Below are positions 1 through 9,635 of a DNA stretch of 21,416 nt, one piece after another. This DNA is from Synechococcaceae bacterium WB4_1_0192. GTDB lineage: Bacteria > Cyanobacteriota > Cyanobacteriia > PCC-6307 > Cyanobiaceae. The notes under the pieces were generated by a model. The model worked only from the letters and a program-made list of their open reading frames with translations, searched no databases and was not told where the DNA came from. The stretch lies in NCBI GenBank assembly GCA_009926195.1, contig RFPK01000009.1:1-21416 (forward strand). The letters are read 5' to 3'. Each line of letters starts with the position of its first letter. Position 1 is the stretch's first letter. The position numbers and the translations under genes were made by a program.

Positions 1-638
1 TGGAGCAGCTGCTGCGCGAACACGGCGCCCTGCTGCTGGGGCTGAACGGCCTGCGGGCCGCCGATCGCTTCGCCCAGCACCTGCATCAATGGCGCCTGCA
101 GCGCGGCCGCAGCGCGGCCCAGGCCGTGATCGGCCGCTACGCCGCGCTCAAGGCCACCGGCGTGGCCGTGAATCCACTGCTGCTGCTCGATCTGGCCGGC
201 GGCATCGCCCTCGACACCGCCCTGGTGCTGCAGCTGTGCCAGCTCTACGGCCTGGAACTCGGCGGGGGCGGCGCCCGTGCCCTGCTGGCCCGCCTCTCGG
301 CCCAGAACGCCCTGCTGGGGGGCACCCAGCTGGGGATCCAGCTGCTGCTGGGGGGCGTGCGTCAGCTGCTGCTGCTGGCCGCCCCCCTGAGCGGCGGCCT
401 CAGCCTGGCGCCGGCGGCGCCGGTGGCCATGGCCCAGGCTGCCCTGGCGGTGCACACCACCCGTCTCACAGGCCGCCTGGCGGCGGCGGAACTGCTGCGC
501 AGCGCCCAGCGTGGCCGGCTGCGGCCAGCGTCCCTGCTGCGCCGCCTCGCCCGTCAGGATCCCGACGTGCAGCGCTGGCTGCTGCGCTGGCACCCCCAGG
601 CCAGCGGGGCCGCCGACCTGCAGGCGCTGCTGCCATGA
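1..638 (+). CDS. DUF697 membrane protein, C-terminal part (5' end outside window)
   Basis: The frame is open from the first bases of the window and ends with TGA at 636-638, so only the last ~212 residues are present. The sequence is very rich in Ala and Leu. It contains a stretch around 'NPLLLLDLAGGIALDTALVLQLCQLYGLEL', here split as NPLLLLDLAGG and LQLCQLYGLEL, typical of the DUF697 domain, which usually follows an Era-like GTPase domain in cyanobacteria. No GTPase motif (P-loop, NKxD) lies in the visible part, so the GTPase assignment of the missing N-terminus is inference. Two hydrophobic segments suggest membrane association. Its stop overlaps the nadD start (ATGA), suggesting co-transcription with the NAD synthesis genes. 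The precise function of the family is not known. Confidence 0.7.
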   Translation, partial: EQLLREHGALLLGLNGLRAADRFAQHLHQWRLQRGRSAAQAVIGRYAALKATGVAVNPLLLLDLAGGIALDTALVLQLCQLYGLELGGGGARALLARLSAQNALLGGTQLGIQLLLGGVRQLLLLAAPLSGGLSLAPAAPVAMAQAALAVHTTRLTGRLAAAELLRSAQRGRLRPASLLRRLARQDPDVQRWLLRWHPQASGAADLQALLP

Positions 639-1062
639 CCGGCCCCGCCGCCGGCCTGGCCCCGACCCGCGCATCCGCGCCTGTCAGCAGCTCAGCAGTC
701 CGCGCGCCCTCGACACCCTGGAGCGAGCCGAGCAGCTCTGGCCCGGCCGCGACCTGGTGTTCGTGGTGGGCGGTGATCTGGCGGCTCAGGTGCCGCGCTG
801 GTACCGGGCGCCGGAGCTGCTGCGGCGCTGCCGACTGGCCGTGGTACCGCGCCAGGACTTTTCGCTCGATCCCAACGCCCTGACGGAGCTGCAGCGCCTG
901 GGTGGACGACCGGAGCTGCTGCCGCTGGCGATCCCCGCCACCGCCAGCTCAGCCGTGCGGGCCTGCCCGAGCCCCGACCAGGTGCCGGCGGTGCTCTGGC
1001 CTGAACTGGTCAAGCACAATCTCTACGGCCTGGGGCAACCCTCCGCCGGGCCCCGCCGCTGA
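635..1062 (+). pseudogene. nadD: Nicotinate-nucleotide adenylyltransferase, N-terminal segment deleted and frame broken
   Basis: NadD joins nicotinate mononucleotide to AMP from ATP in NAD synthesis. The start ATG (635) overlaps the upstream stop, and nine residues (MTGPAAGLA) read in one frame. From about 664 the recognisable protein continues in a different frame: DPRIRACQQLSS, TLERAEQLWPGRDLVFVVGGDL, then the C-terminal IPATASSAVRA (the conserved SST/ISSxxR-like motif) and KHNLYGL. The segment that should lie between, about 55-65 residues with the ATP-binding GTSADPPTxGH-type signature and the W-A-S-D-N-P region, is absent. As written the gene cannot make a functional enzyme. The downstream-frame piece alone is open from 511. 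The stop overlaps the nadE start (TGATG). Identity is based on the C-terminal half and on the neighbouring nadE. Confidence 0.78.
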
Positions 1063-2667
1063 TGCGCCTCGCCCTCGCCCAGATCAATCCCCTGGTTGGA
1101 GACCTGCCCGGCAACGCCGAGCTGCTGCTGGCCGCCTGCCAGCAGGCCCATGCGGCGGGGGCCGATCTGGTGGTGGCACCGGAACTGGCCCTCTGGGGCT
1201 ACCCGCCTCGGGATCTGCTGCTGCGCCCGGCGCTGCGGCAGCGGCAAGCTGAAGCGCTCGATCACCTGGCGGCAAGACTTCCCGCCGATCTGGCGCTGCT
1301 GCTGGGGGTGAGTGATCGACGAGCGGCGCTATTTCCGTCCCGCCGACCAGCCCTGCCTGCTGGAGCTGGAGCGCGGTGGCCGCCGCTGGCGGCTGGGCCT
1401 GAGCCTCTGCGAGGACCTCTGGGTGGAAGAGGACCTGCACGACCAGCGCCTGGCCGGCGCCGACCCGGTGGGGGAGCTGCAGGCCCTGCGGCCGGATCTG
1501 CTGCTGAACCTCTCGGCATCGCCGTTCGCCCAGGGCAAGGCCGCGTTGCGGCGGGAGCTGGCGGCAGCAGCGGCGCGGCGGCTGGGCTGCCCGGTGGTCT
1601 ACGTGAACCAGGTGGGCGGCAACGACGAGCTGGTGTTCGACGGCGGCAGCTTCGTGATCGGCCCCGAGGGCAGCGTGCGCCAGCAGCTGGCCTGGGCCGC
1701 GCCCGATCTGCAGGTGTGGGAGGCGGCTCCGACAACAGCCGGAGCCGGGATCGGAGCGGTGACCGACCACGACCGCTTCCCCCTGCCCGCCGCAGACGAA
1801 CTGCTGCTGCGCACCCTGGTGCTCGGCCTGCGCGATTACGCCCGCAAATGCGGCTTCCGGCAGGCGCTGCTGGGTCTGAGCGGCGGCATCGACTCCGCCC
1901 TGGTGGCGGTGCTGGCGGCCGCGGCGCTGGGGCCCGAGAACGTGCAGGCCGTGCTGATGCCCTCCCCCTGGAGCTCGGCCGGCTCGATCGATGATTCACA
2001 CGCCCTGGCGCAGCGGCTGGGCATCGCCACCACCAGGGTGCCGATCGCGCCCCTGATGGACGGATTCGCCAGCGCGCTCACACCGGCACTGGCGGGCCCG
2101 CCGGCGGGGCTCACCGCCGAGAACCTGCAGTCGCGCATCCGCGGCACCCTGCTGATGGCCATGGCCAATCAGCAGGGGCAGCTGCTGCTCTCCACCGGCA
2201 ACAAATCGGAGCTGGCGGTGGGCTACTGCACCCTCTATGGCGACATGAACGGCGGCCTGGCCGTGATCGGCGACCTCTACAAAACAAGCGTGTTCCGGCT
2301 GTGCGCCTGGATCGACAGCCCCGCCGCCAGCGCCTGCCGCCAGTGCCTGGGGCTACCGGCCGAGGGGGAACTGATCGGCCGCGCCATCCGCGAGAAGCCG
2401 CCGAGCGCCGAACTGCGCCCGGACCAGCTCGACAGCGATTCCCTGCCCGATTACGAGCAGCTGGATCCGCTGCTCCGGGCCCTGATCGAGGAGCAGCGGG
2501 GCCCAGAGGACCTGATCGCCGCCGGTGCCGATCCGGCTCTGGCCCAGCGGGTGCAGGGCCTGCTGCGCCGGGCGGAGTTCAAGCGCCGTCAGGCCGCACC
2601 CCTGCTCAAGGTGAGCCCACGGGCCTTCGGCAGCGGCTGGCGGATGCCGATCGCGGCGGCGGGCTGA
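1062..2667 (+). pseudogene. nadE: Glutamine-dependent NAD(+) synthetase, broken by a deletion in the glutaminase domain
   Basis: NadE amidates nicotinate adenine dinucleotide to NAD, using ammonia released from glutamine by an N-terminal nitrilase-like domain. Residues 1-83 (MRLALAQINPLVGD, then VVAPELALWGYPPRDLL with the catalytic Glu) read from ATG 1062. At about 1308-1315 the frame shifts, and the rest reads through IDERRYFRP, LGLSLCEDLW (nucleophilic Cys), LNLSASPF, NQVGGNDELVFDG, the synthetase P-loop LGLSGGIDSAL, STGNKSELAVGYCTLYGDMNGG and a complete C-terminus ending RAFGSGWRMPIAAAG. Some 40 residues before FDERRYF are missing, including the KRLLPTYD segment that carries the third member of the Glu-Lys-Cys triad. 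The second-frame part alone runs 1312-2667 and keeps the whole synthetase domain. It overlaps nadD by TGATG. Confidence 0.88.
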
Positions 2668-2741
2668 CGGACGTCGCTGTCGCTGAGGGCTGGCCGTCGC
2701 GGGCCGATCGCGGCAAGCTGGCGCTACTGCTCTCCCGCAGC

Positions 2742-3875
2742 ATGACCATCTCTACCGGCCCGATCCGCAGCATCGGTGTGCCCCGGGAGATCAAGCGCGA
2801 TGAGCGACGCGTGGCACTGACGCCCGATGCGGTGCGCGAACTGCGGCATCTGGGCACCCGCGTGCTGATCGAGGCGGGTGCGGGCATCGGCGCAGGCATG
2901 AGCGATCAGGCCTTCGCCGCAGCCGGGGCGGAGCTGGTGGGCCGGGAGCAGGCCTGGGACGCCGATCTGGTCGTGAAGGTCAAGGAACCGCAAGCCGAGG
3001 AGTTCCCCTTGCTGCGGCCGGATCTGGTGCTGTTCACCTATCTGCACCTGGCCGCCTACCCCCGGGTGGGCGAGGCGCTGCTGGCGGCAGGCACCACGGC
3101 CATCGCCTACGAAACGGTGCAGCTCGATGACGGCAGCCTGCCGCTGCTGGCACCGATGAGTGAGATCGCCGGCCGACTGGCGGCCCAGGTGGGGGCCCGG
3201 CTGCTGGAGAGCCCCCAGGGCGGACGCGGCGTGCTGATCGGCGGCTGCACCGGGGTGGCACCAGCCCGGGTGGTGGTGATCGGCGCCGGCAGCGTCGGCT
3301 GGACTGCCGCCCGTCTAGCGGCGGCCCTGGATGCGGAGGTGCTGTTGCTGGATCTCAGCCCGGAGCGGCTGCGGCGGCTGGAACCCCTGCGCCAGGGACG
3401 GCTGATTCCACTGGTCAGCAGCCGCAGCCTGCTGGAGCGCGTGGTGCCCACCGCCGATCTGCTGATCGGCGCGGTGCTGCTGCCGGGCGACCGCGCCCCC
3501 ACTCTGGTGGATGAGGCGCTGGTGCAGCAGATGCGGCCAGGCTCGGTGATCGTCGATGTGGCGATCGACCAGGGCGGCTGCATCGCCACCAGCCGCGAAA
3601 CCAGCCACACCGATCCCGTCCGCACCATCCATGGTGTGCAGCACTACGCGGTGGGAAACATGCCGGGCGCTGTGCCCTTCACCGCCACCGAAGCCCTGGT
3701 CAGCGTCACCCTGCCCTACATCCAGGCCATCGCCAGCCGCGGCCTGGTGGACGCGATCACAGCACGGCCCGAGCTGACATCAGGCCTGAACACGATCGGC
3801 GGCGCGGTCTGCCATCCGGCCGTGGCCAAGGTGCTGGGACTGGAAGCGCGCCACCCCATGGCCTGCCTTCCCTGA
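2742..3875 (+). CDS. ald: Alanine dehydrogenase
   Basis: This enzyme catalyses the reversible NAD-dependent oxidative deamination of L-alanine to pyruvate and ammonium in the cytoplasm. The 377-residue product matches the family length. Visible hallmarks are IGVPREIKRDERRVA (substrate Arg region, ~11-25), VVKVKEP with the catalytic Lys at ~81, LFTYLHLA with the catalytic His at 102, ETVQLDDGSLPLLAPMSE, the Rossmann motif GAGSVG (181-186), VDVAIDQGG and NMPGAVPFT. ATG 2742 was chosen because the conserved N-terminus begins right after it, although the frame stays open far upstream inside nadE. It lies 74 nt after nadE with no clear terminator between, so it may be read from the same transcript. 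It appears intact, unlike the two genes before it. Confidence 0.95.
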   Translation: MTISTGPIRSIGVPREIKRDERRVALTPDAVRELRHLGTRVLIEAGAGIGAGMSDQAFAAAGAELVGREQAWDADLVVKVKEPQAEEFPLLRPDLVLFTYLHLAAYPRVGEALLAAGTTAIAYETVQLDDGSLPLLAPMSEIAGRLAAQVGARLLESPQGGRGVLIGGCTGVAPARVVVIGAGSVGWTAARLAAALDAEVLLLDLSPERLRRLEPLRQGRLIPLVSSRSLLERVVPTADLLIGAVLLPGDRAPTLVDEALVQQMRPGSVIVDVAIDQGGCIATSRETSHTDPVRTIHGVQHYAVGNMPGAVPFTATEALVSVTLPYIQAIASRGLVDAITARPELTSGLNTIGGAVCHPAVAKVLGLEARHPMACLP

Positions 3876-3914
3876 ACGGAAATCATTCCGCGACGCGCCG
3901 GGGCCTGATCACGC

Positions 3915-3935
3915 CGGTTCATACGGTTGAACCGT
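3915..3935. promoter_or_regulatory. Overlapping inverted repeats upstream of the 100-aa gene
   Basis: Two overlapping dyads sit in the 72-nt gap after ald: CGGTTCA (3915-3921) pairs with TGAACCG (3928-3934), and ACGGTT (3923-3928) pairs with AACCGT (3930-3935) around one central base. The element ends 12 nt before the ATG at 3948. It could be a repressor operator or a hairpin that controls translation. No T-run follows, so it is not a typical terminator for ald. Function is inference. Confidence 0.3.
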
Positions 3936-3947
3936 GGCTCCGATCCC

Positions 3948-4250
3948 ATGGCCTACTGCCGCGCTCTGATCTGCCTGACGGCAGGAACCTCGCCAGCGGA
4001 ACTGCTGCCGCCGCTGCTGGAATCGCTCGGCCTGGAGGTGGAGCAGCCCGGCCGACGGACGCTGATGGCCTTCGAACGGCCCTGCAGCGGTCGCCCCACC
4101 CGCGACTACATCCGCCTCTGGGCGGACTGGAGCGATTGGGGCCAGACCAGCGAACTCTGGCTGGAGACCCTCAGCGGCGAATGCATGGCCCGCAGCGACA
4201 CCCGCTGCTCAAGCCTGCTGGACCAGCTCACCCACGCCCTGCGCGAGTGA
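3948..4250 (+). CDS. Hypothetical protein, 100 aa, Cys- and Trp-containing
   Basis: I do not recognise this family. The 100-residue product has five cysteines (4, 9, 46, 79, 87) and a tryptophan-rich middle (RLWADWSDWGQTSELWLE). It has no signal peptide or membrane segment. It looks like a small, folded, mixed alpha/beta cytoplasmic protein. ATG 3948 is preferred over an in-frame TTG at 3927, because the TTG lies inside an inverted repeat. The last 42 nt overlap, on the opposite strand, the end of the DUF3326 gene. Codon use resembles the neighbours, which supports a real gene, but the evidence is moderate. Confidence 0.65.
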   Translation: MAYCRALICLTAGTSPAELLPPLLESLGLEVEQPGRRTLMAFERPCSGRPTRDYIRLWADWSDWGQTSELWLETLSGECMARSDTRCSSLLDQLTHALRE

Positions 4251-5315
4251 GGGCAGCGGCCGGCGCAGGGCGGACGGACTGATCCCCTCCCGCAGCGCCA
4301 GCACCAGGCCAGCGGCTTCGCTGTAACTGGAGGCCGGCAGCACCTCCAGACCGAGGGCAGCGGCATCCACCTGCAGCAGGCAGGGGTTCTGCACCGCGAT
4401 GACCGGGATCCCCCGCTCGGCGCAGGACAGCACGGCCGAACCACCCAGTGCGGAGGCGGGCGCCACGATCGCCCCCACCGCCTCGATCGAGAGATCGCCG
4501 GGCGCTGCGGGCACGCCCGACGGGATCAGGGCAGGAGCACGGTTCAGACCCACCAGCACGCAGGCCAGAAAGGTGTGGCCGAGCTCCTCACCGGCGGCAC
4601 GCGGGTCGAGGAGCGGGTCGAGGGGCAGGGGGCTCAGGGCCGGCGCATGGGCGCAAGGGACGCCAAGCTCCAGGCTCAACAGGTGGCTGATCACCGCTTC
4701 CGCCCCGGCCAGGGCATCGACGCCGCTGCCCTGGCGGTAGGCCGCGAGGGCGGCGCTGTCCGGGTCGTCGGGGAAGCGGGCCACCACGGCGATGGCGGTG
4801 GCACCGGCGTCCCGGAGCCGCTGGCCGGCGCGCAGCAATGCCGCAGGCTGGCCAAGTTCACCCCAGCTGACGCCGCTGGCCCCAAGGCTCAGGCGCACAT
4901 CCAGCGGCTGATCCGTGATCGCCACCGGGCCGATCTCCAGGCCGAGGGTGGCGCGACAACCATCCGCCACCTGCAGATGGCGCTGACGGAGCTCCTCCTC
5001 GATGCCGGCATCGAACAAGAGACCGATGCGATGGCGGCGCACGGGCCGCAGCGCCAGCTCCGCCGCCGCCAGACGATCGAGGCTGGAGCCTTCGACGTAA
5101 TGGATGCGCGGATCGCTCCAGTAGAGCGAAGCCCCGTTCATCACGTTGGGATGGGTGATCAGGCAACCGCTGGCCGCCGCCAGCAACCGGGCTGCAGGCA
5201 GGGCATCACCGGCATAGCCGCCCAGCTCGCAGCCAATGCCGGTGGGCAACACCAGCAGGGTGGGCATGGCCGCACCGGCGGGCCCGGGAGGTGAAGCGAG
5301 GTTGGCGGGATTCAT
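4209..5315 (-). CDS. DUF3326 family protein
   Basis: The 368-residue product matches the DUF3326 family of cyanobacteria, whose function is unknown. Recognisable conserved pieces are LPTGIGCELGGYAGDALP near the N-terminus, LITHPNVMNGASLYW, YVEGSSLDRLAAAELALRPV, RIGLLFDAGIEEELR, VVARFPDDPD, YRQGSGVDALAGAEAVISHL, VPCAHAPALSPLPLDP and PASALGGSAVL. It appears complete. The start ATG at 5315 overlaps the stop of the upstream 60-aa gene (ATGA), which supports this start and translational coupling; a second Met 17 codons downstream lies closer to the conserved region. It is the last gene of the oxygenase-ferredoxin operon and ends inside the convergent 100-aa gene. No cofactor motif is obvious. Gly-rich loops could bind a nucleotide or metal, but this is a guess. 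Confidence 0.9.
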   Translation of the reverse strand: MNPANLASPPGPAGAAMPTLLVLPTGIGCELGGYAGDALPAARLLAAASGCLITHPNVMNGASLYWSDPRIHYVEGSSLDRLAAAELALRPVRRHRIGLLFDAGIEEELRQRHLQVADGCRATLGLEIGPVAITDQPLDVRLSLGASGVSWGELGQPAALLRAGQRLRDAGATAIAVVARFPDDPDSAALAAYRQGSGVDALAGAEAVISHLLSLELGVPCAHAPALSPLPLDPLLDPRAAGEELGHTFLACVLVGLNRAPALIPSGVPAAPGDLSIEAVGAIVAPASALGGSAVLSCAERGIPVIAVQNPCLLQVDAAALGLEVLPASSYSEAAGLVLALREGISPSALRRPLPSLAQGVGELVQQA

Positions 5316-5494
5316 ACGCGCACCACCGCCTCGACCTGAAGGCGGACGACGGCGTCGGGCCCGGCTTCAGGAGCATGAACGGCGGTGATCGCCCAGCGCA
5401 ACGGACTGCCGTGCTCACGCAGGGCCGCCAGGATCTGGGGCCGCAGGGGCCCCGGCCGACGCTCCAACTGCAGCAGAAGCGGCTGCAGCCTCAC
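5312..5494 (-). CDS. Small hypothetical protein, 60 aa, between ferredoxin and DUF3326 genes
   Basis: A GTG start at 5494 overlaps the ferredoxin stop (GTGA), and the TGA stop overlaps the DUF3326 start (ATGA), so this little gene is locked between its neighbours by two 4-nt overlaps. The product begins VRLQPLLLQLERRPGPLRPQ and continues with PLRWAITAV and a beta-like end RLQVEAVVRV. The pattern looks like an amphipathic helix followed by a beta hairpin. It resembles short conserved picocyanobacterial proteins with an 'LRWAITAV' core, but I cannot name a family. The tight coupling implies that it is made together with the ferredoxin and the DUF3326 protein and may act with one of them. Confidence 0.72.
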   Translation of the reverse strand: MRLQPLLLQLERRPGPLRPQILAALREHGSPLRWAITAVHAPEAGPDAVVRLQVEAVVRV

Positions 5495-5814
5495 TTCTGG
5501 TACTGACCGAACTGAGCCTCGTAGAGGGCATCCTCCTGACCGGCCAGGAGCTTGAGGTCGGAGCGGGGATAGGCCACGCACAGAAGGGCATAGCCCTGGT
5601 CCTGCAACTCAGCCTTGACGCCCATCGCATCGGGCTGATGGACCGTGCCTTCGGTGACGCGGGCCGCACAGGTGGTGCAGACGCCGGAGCAGCAGGAACT
5701 CGGCACTGCCACACCGGCGGCCTCGGCTGCCGCAAGCACCGTCTGGTCAGCCCGGCAGGGGAAGGAATGGCTGGCGCCATCGAGCTCACAGACGACGGTG
5801 AAGGTCTCGCTCAT
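5491..5814 (-). CDS. [2Fe-2S] ferredoxin
   Basis: The 107-residue product is a plant-type ferredoxin. It carries the cluster loop SSCCSGVCTTC (Cys-x4-Cys-x2-Cys) and the fourth ligand in GYALLCVAYP, near residue 80. It carries electrons in the cytosol. Compared with the main photosynthetic PetF, the cluster loop differs (CCSGVCTTC instead of CRAGACSTC) and the C-terminus is extended (DLKLLAGQEDALYEAQFGQYQ), so it is probably a specialised paralogue, not the bulk photosystem I acceptor. MSETFTVV at 5814 is the natural start; the frame is open further upstream but without similarity. It follows the oxygenase gene by 41 nt and overlaps the next gene by GTGA. A role as electron donor to a neighbouring gene product is inference. 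Confidence 0.92.
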   Translation of the reverse strand: MSETFTVVCELDGASHSFPCRADQTVLAAAEAAGVAVPSSCCSGVCTTCAARVTEGTVHQPDAMGVKAELQDQGYALLCVAYPRSDLKLLAGQEDALYEAQFGQYQK

Positions 5815-5855
5815 GGAGGCGCGGCGGGATGTGGACGGGGGCCCATCTTCCCTGA

Positions 5856-6578
5856 TCACGGAACCGGCAGATCACTCCACTGAGCCGGATGGGGTGCCAG
5901 GTATTCCGGAGGGGCGTGCTCGCCCTCGGCCAGGGGGGCGCTGAGCGCCAGGTCGAAGGCCAGGGACAGGCGTACGTCATCCGGGTCCTCATTGGCCGTG
6001 ACGGCGTGATCGGTGCTGGCCGGGAACAGGAGCAGCAGGCCGGCCCGCGGCGCCAGATCAAGCCAGGGGGCGTTCCAGCACTGGCCGGCGTCGGAGTCGC
6101 CATCGATGGGCCCGCCGTGCCCCACGGCCAGGCCGGGCACCAGTTCATTGACCTGCCGCGGCGGAAAGAGACGCAGACAACCACTGCGGCCCGTGCCATC
6201 GCCATTGAGATAGACGATGGCGCTCAGATGGGCATTGGGATGGTGATGACGCCCCACCACCTGCCCCGGCTCACTGACCACCGGCCAGGCGCGCTGAATA
6301 TGCAGGGCCACCTGGGTGGGATCAAAGCCGAGTCCCTGCAGATAGGCCCAGGCGTGCTGTTGCACCGCCTGGCTGATCGCCGCGAAGGCCTGCAGCCGAT
6401 GCACCTGCCAGACGCCATTGATGTCACCGGTCCAGGCGCAGCCCTCAAGAGGATTGCCCTCGGCTTCACCCCGCAGCTCCAGCACCGCCTGCATCAGCAG
6501 TGCCAGATCGAGCGGATCCAGCGCCAGCTGCACGCGCCCCAGTGCCAGCGGGAACAGGGGCTCCAACGACAGGGCCAT
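5856..6578 (-). CDS. Putative 2OG-Fe(II) oxygenase (TIGR02466-like)
   Basis: The 240-residue product resembles the putative 2OG-Fe(II) oxygenases of the TIGR02466/2OG-FeII_Oxy_5 type. The central segment GRHHHPNAHLSAIVYLNG holds the first iron-ligand histidine cluster. GLLLLFPASTDHAVTANE holds the distal His, and DVRLSLAFDL holds the Arg expected to bind 2-oxoglutarate. Such enzymes hydroxylate or otherwise oxidise a substrate using O2, Fe(II) and 2-oxoglutarate; the substrate here is unknown. MALSLEPLFPLALG at 6578 is the chosen start, since the frame upstream (to 6788) crosses an inverted repeat and the end of the gamma gene. It heads a minus-strand operon with a ferredoxin 41 nt downstream. 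A family member without catalysis is possible. Confidence 0.8.
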   Translation of the reverse strand: MALSLEPLFPLALGRVQLALDPLDLALLMQAVLELRGEAEGNPLEGCAWTGDINGVWQVHRLQAFAAISQAVQQHAWAYLQGLGFDPTQVALHIQRAWPVVSEPGQVVGRHHHPNAHLSAIVYLNGDGTGRSGCLRLFPPRQVNELVPGLAVGHGGPIDGDSDAGQCWNAPWLDLAPRAGLLLLFPASTDHAVTANEDPDDVRLSLAFDLALSAPLAEGEHAPPEYLAPHPAQWSDLPVP

Positions 6579-6664
6579 CGGCGGCAGCCAACACACACCA
6601 CCCAGATCCTGCACCCGCCGAGGCGCCGAGAACCAGGTCCCTGAGCCAGTGATCCCCTCACGCA

Positions 6665-6733
6665 GCAATCCCCTGCCTCGAGGAGGGCCGCATTCCGCAA
6701 AGCGGTGGCGGCCCGACCGGGGCAGGGGATTGC
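6665..6733. repeat. Large nested palindrome between the ATP synthase gamma and oxygenase genes
   Basis: A perfect 13-bp inverted repeat, GCAATCCCCTGCC (6665-6677) and GGCAGGGGATTGC (6721-6733), encloses a second one, GGGCCGC (6685-6691) with GCGGCCC (6708-6714), and a third, CCGC (6695-6698) with GCGG (6702-6705), around an AAA loop. The whole 69-nt unit folds as one long three-tier hairpin on either strand. It lies 32 nt beyond the gamma stop and 86 nt before the oxygenase start. There is no T-run, so it is not a standard intrinsic terminator. It may protect the 3' end of the long atp transcript, or be a REP-like mobile palindrome. Confidence 0.6.
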
Positions 6734-7522
6734 GCCGCCCGAAAGCGGGGATGGAGGCCGAAGCCTCAGGACATGGCAGCAGCGCCACCCACCACTTCCA
6801 GGATCTCCTGGGTGATGGCGGCCTGACGGGCCTTGTTGTAGTCCAGGGTCAGCGTCTTGGCGAGGGCCTTGGCGTTGTCGCTGGCGTTGTTCATGGCCGT
6901 CATCCGGCTGGCCAGCTCGGAGGCTGCGGCTTCCTGAAGGGAGCGCAGCAGCTGGTTCTGCAGGTAGAGGGGCAACAGAGCATTGAGCAGCTGGTCGGGG
7001 CTCTGCTCGAACACCATGTCCGAGGGGAGTGCAGGCTGCTCGTTGCTGACCTTGCCGGTCTCAACGCCGAGCTGACCGTCGCGGGTGGTGAGACGGAAGA
7101 TTTCATCATCCGGGCTGGCGATGCCCTGGGGATCCAGGGGCAGCAGCGTCTGCGAGACGGGCTTCGAGCTCACCAGGTTGATGAACTTGGTGAAGATGAT
7201 CTCGACACGATCAGTGCTGCCGGAGATGAATTCGGCCAGCACTTCATCGGCGATCTTGCCAGCTTCAGCAGCGTTCGGAACCTGCTCCAGACCAGTGAAG
7301 GTGGCACGGATCGTATAGCGATCAGCGCGGTTCTGGAAGTAGGTGATCGCCTTGCGGCCGATCAGCACCAGGTCAACCTTGTAGCCCTGGCCGCTGAGTT
7401 CCGCATAGCGGATCTCAGTGCGCTTGATGATGTTGGCGTTGTAGCCACCGCAGAGGCCACGATCGCCCGTGACAGCCAGCAGCGTGATGCTGCGCACATC
7501 GCGGTTTTCGAGCAGCGGGGCG

Positions 7523-9214
<1,692 letters not shown>

Positions 9215-9635
9215 GGGAGGCGTTGGAGTGGAGGCACGGCCTGAACCTTCTTGCTGAGCTCCGCCTGCTGCTCATCGCTGAGAGCGGTGGCGGAGGTCAC
9301 GGTGGCCAGCGCAATGTTGCGCTGTTCGCGGTGCAGCTCAAGCAGACGCTCGAGAACCGCATCGAGGATGCCGATGCGCTGACGATCAGCCAGCAGCTTC
9401 AGCAGATTGAGGAAGGAGGGGGTGAGCTGCTCCTGGAACAGTCCCTCGAGGGCGGCTTTCTTGGCCTCGACCTCAAGAACCGGAGAAGCCATGGCCCCCC
9501 GCAGCTCGGCTGATTCGTGCCAGAGAGCGAGCACGGCCTTGGCCTGCTCGACCACCTGGTCGACTTCCTCGCGAGCCTCAGCGACCTGCAGGAAGGCCTC
9601 GGCGTAGGGGGTGGTGATGGTGTTGAGCAGGGGCA

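Noticed and set aside
1305..1320. Programmed ribosomal frameshift in nadE
   Set aside because: A frameshift alone would leave the conserved residues between the two halves; here about 40 residues are absent from all frames.
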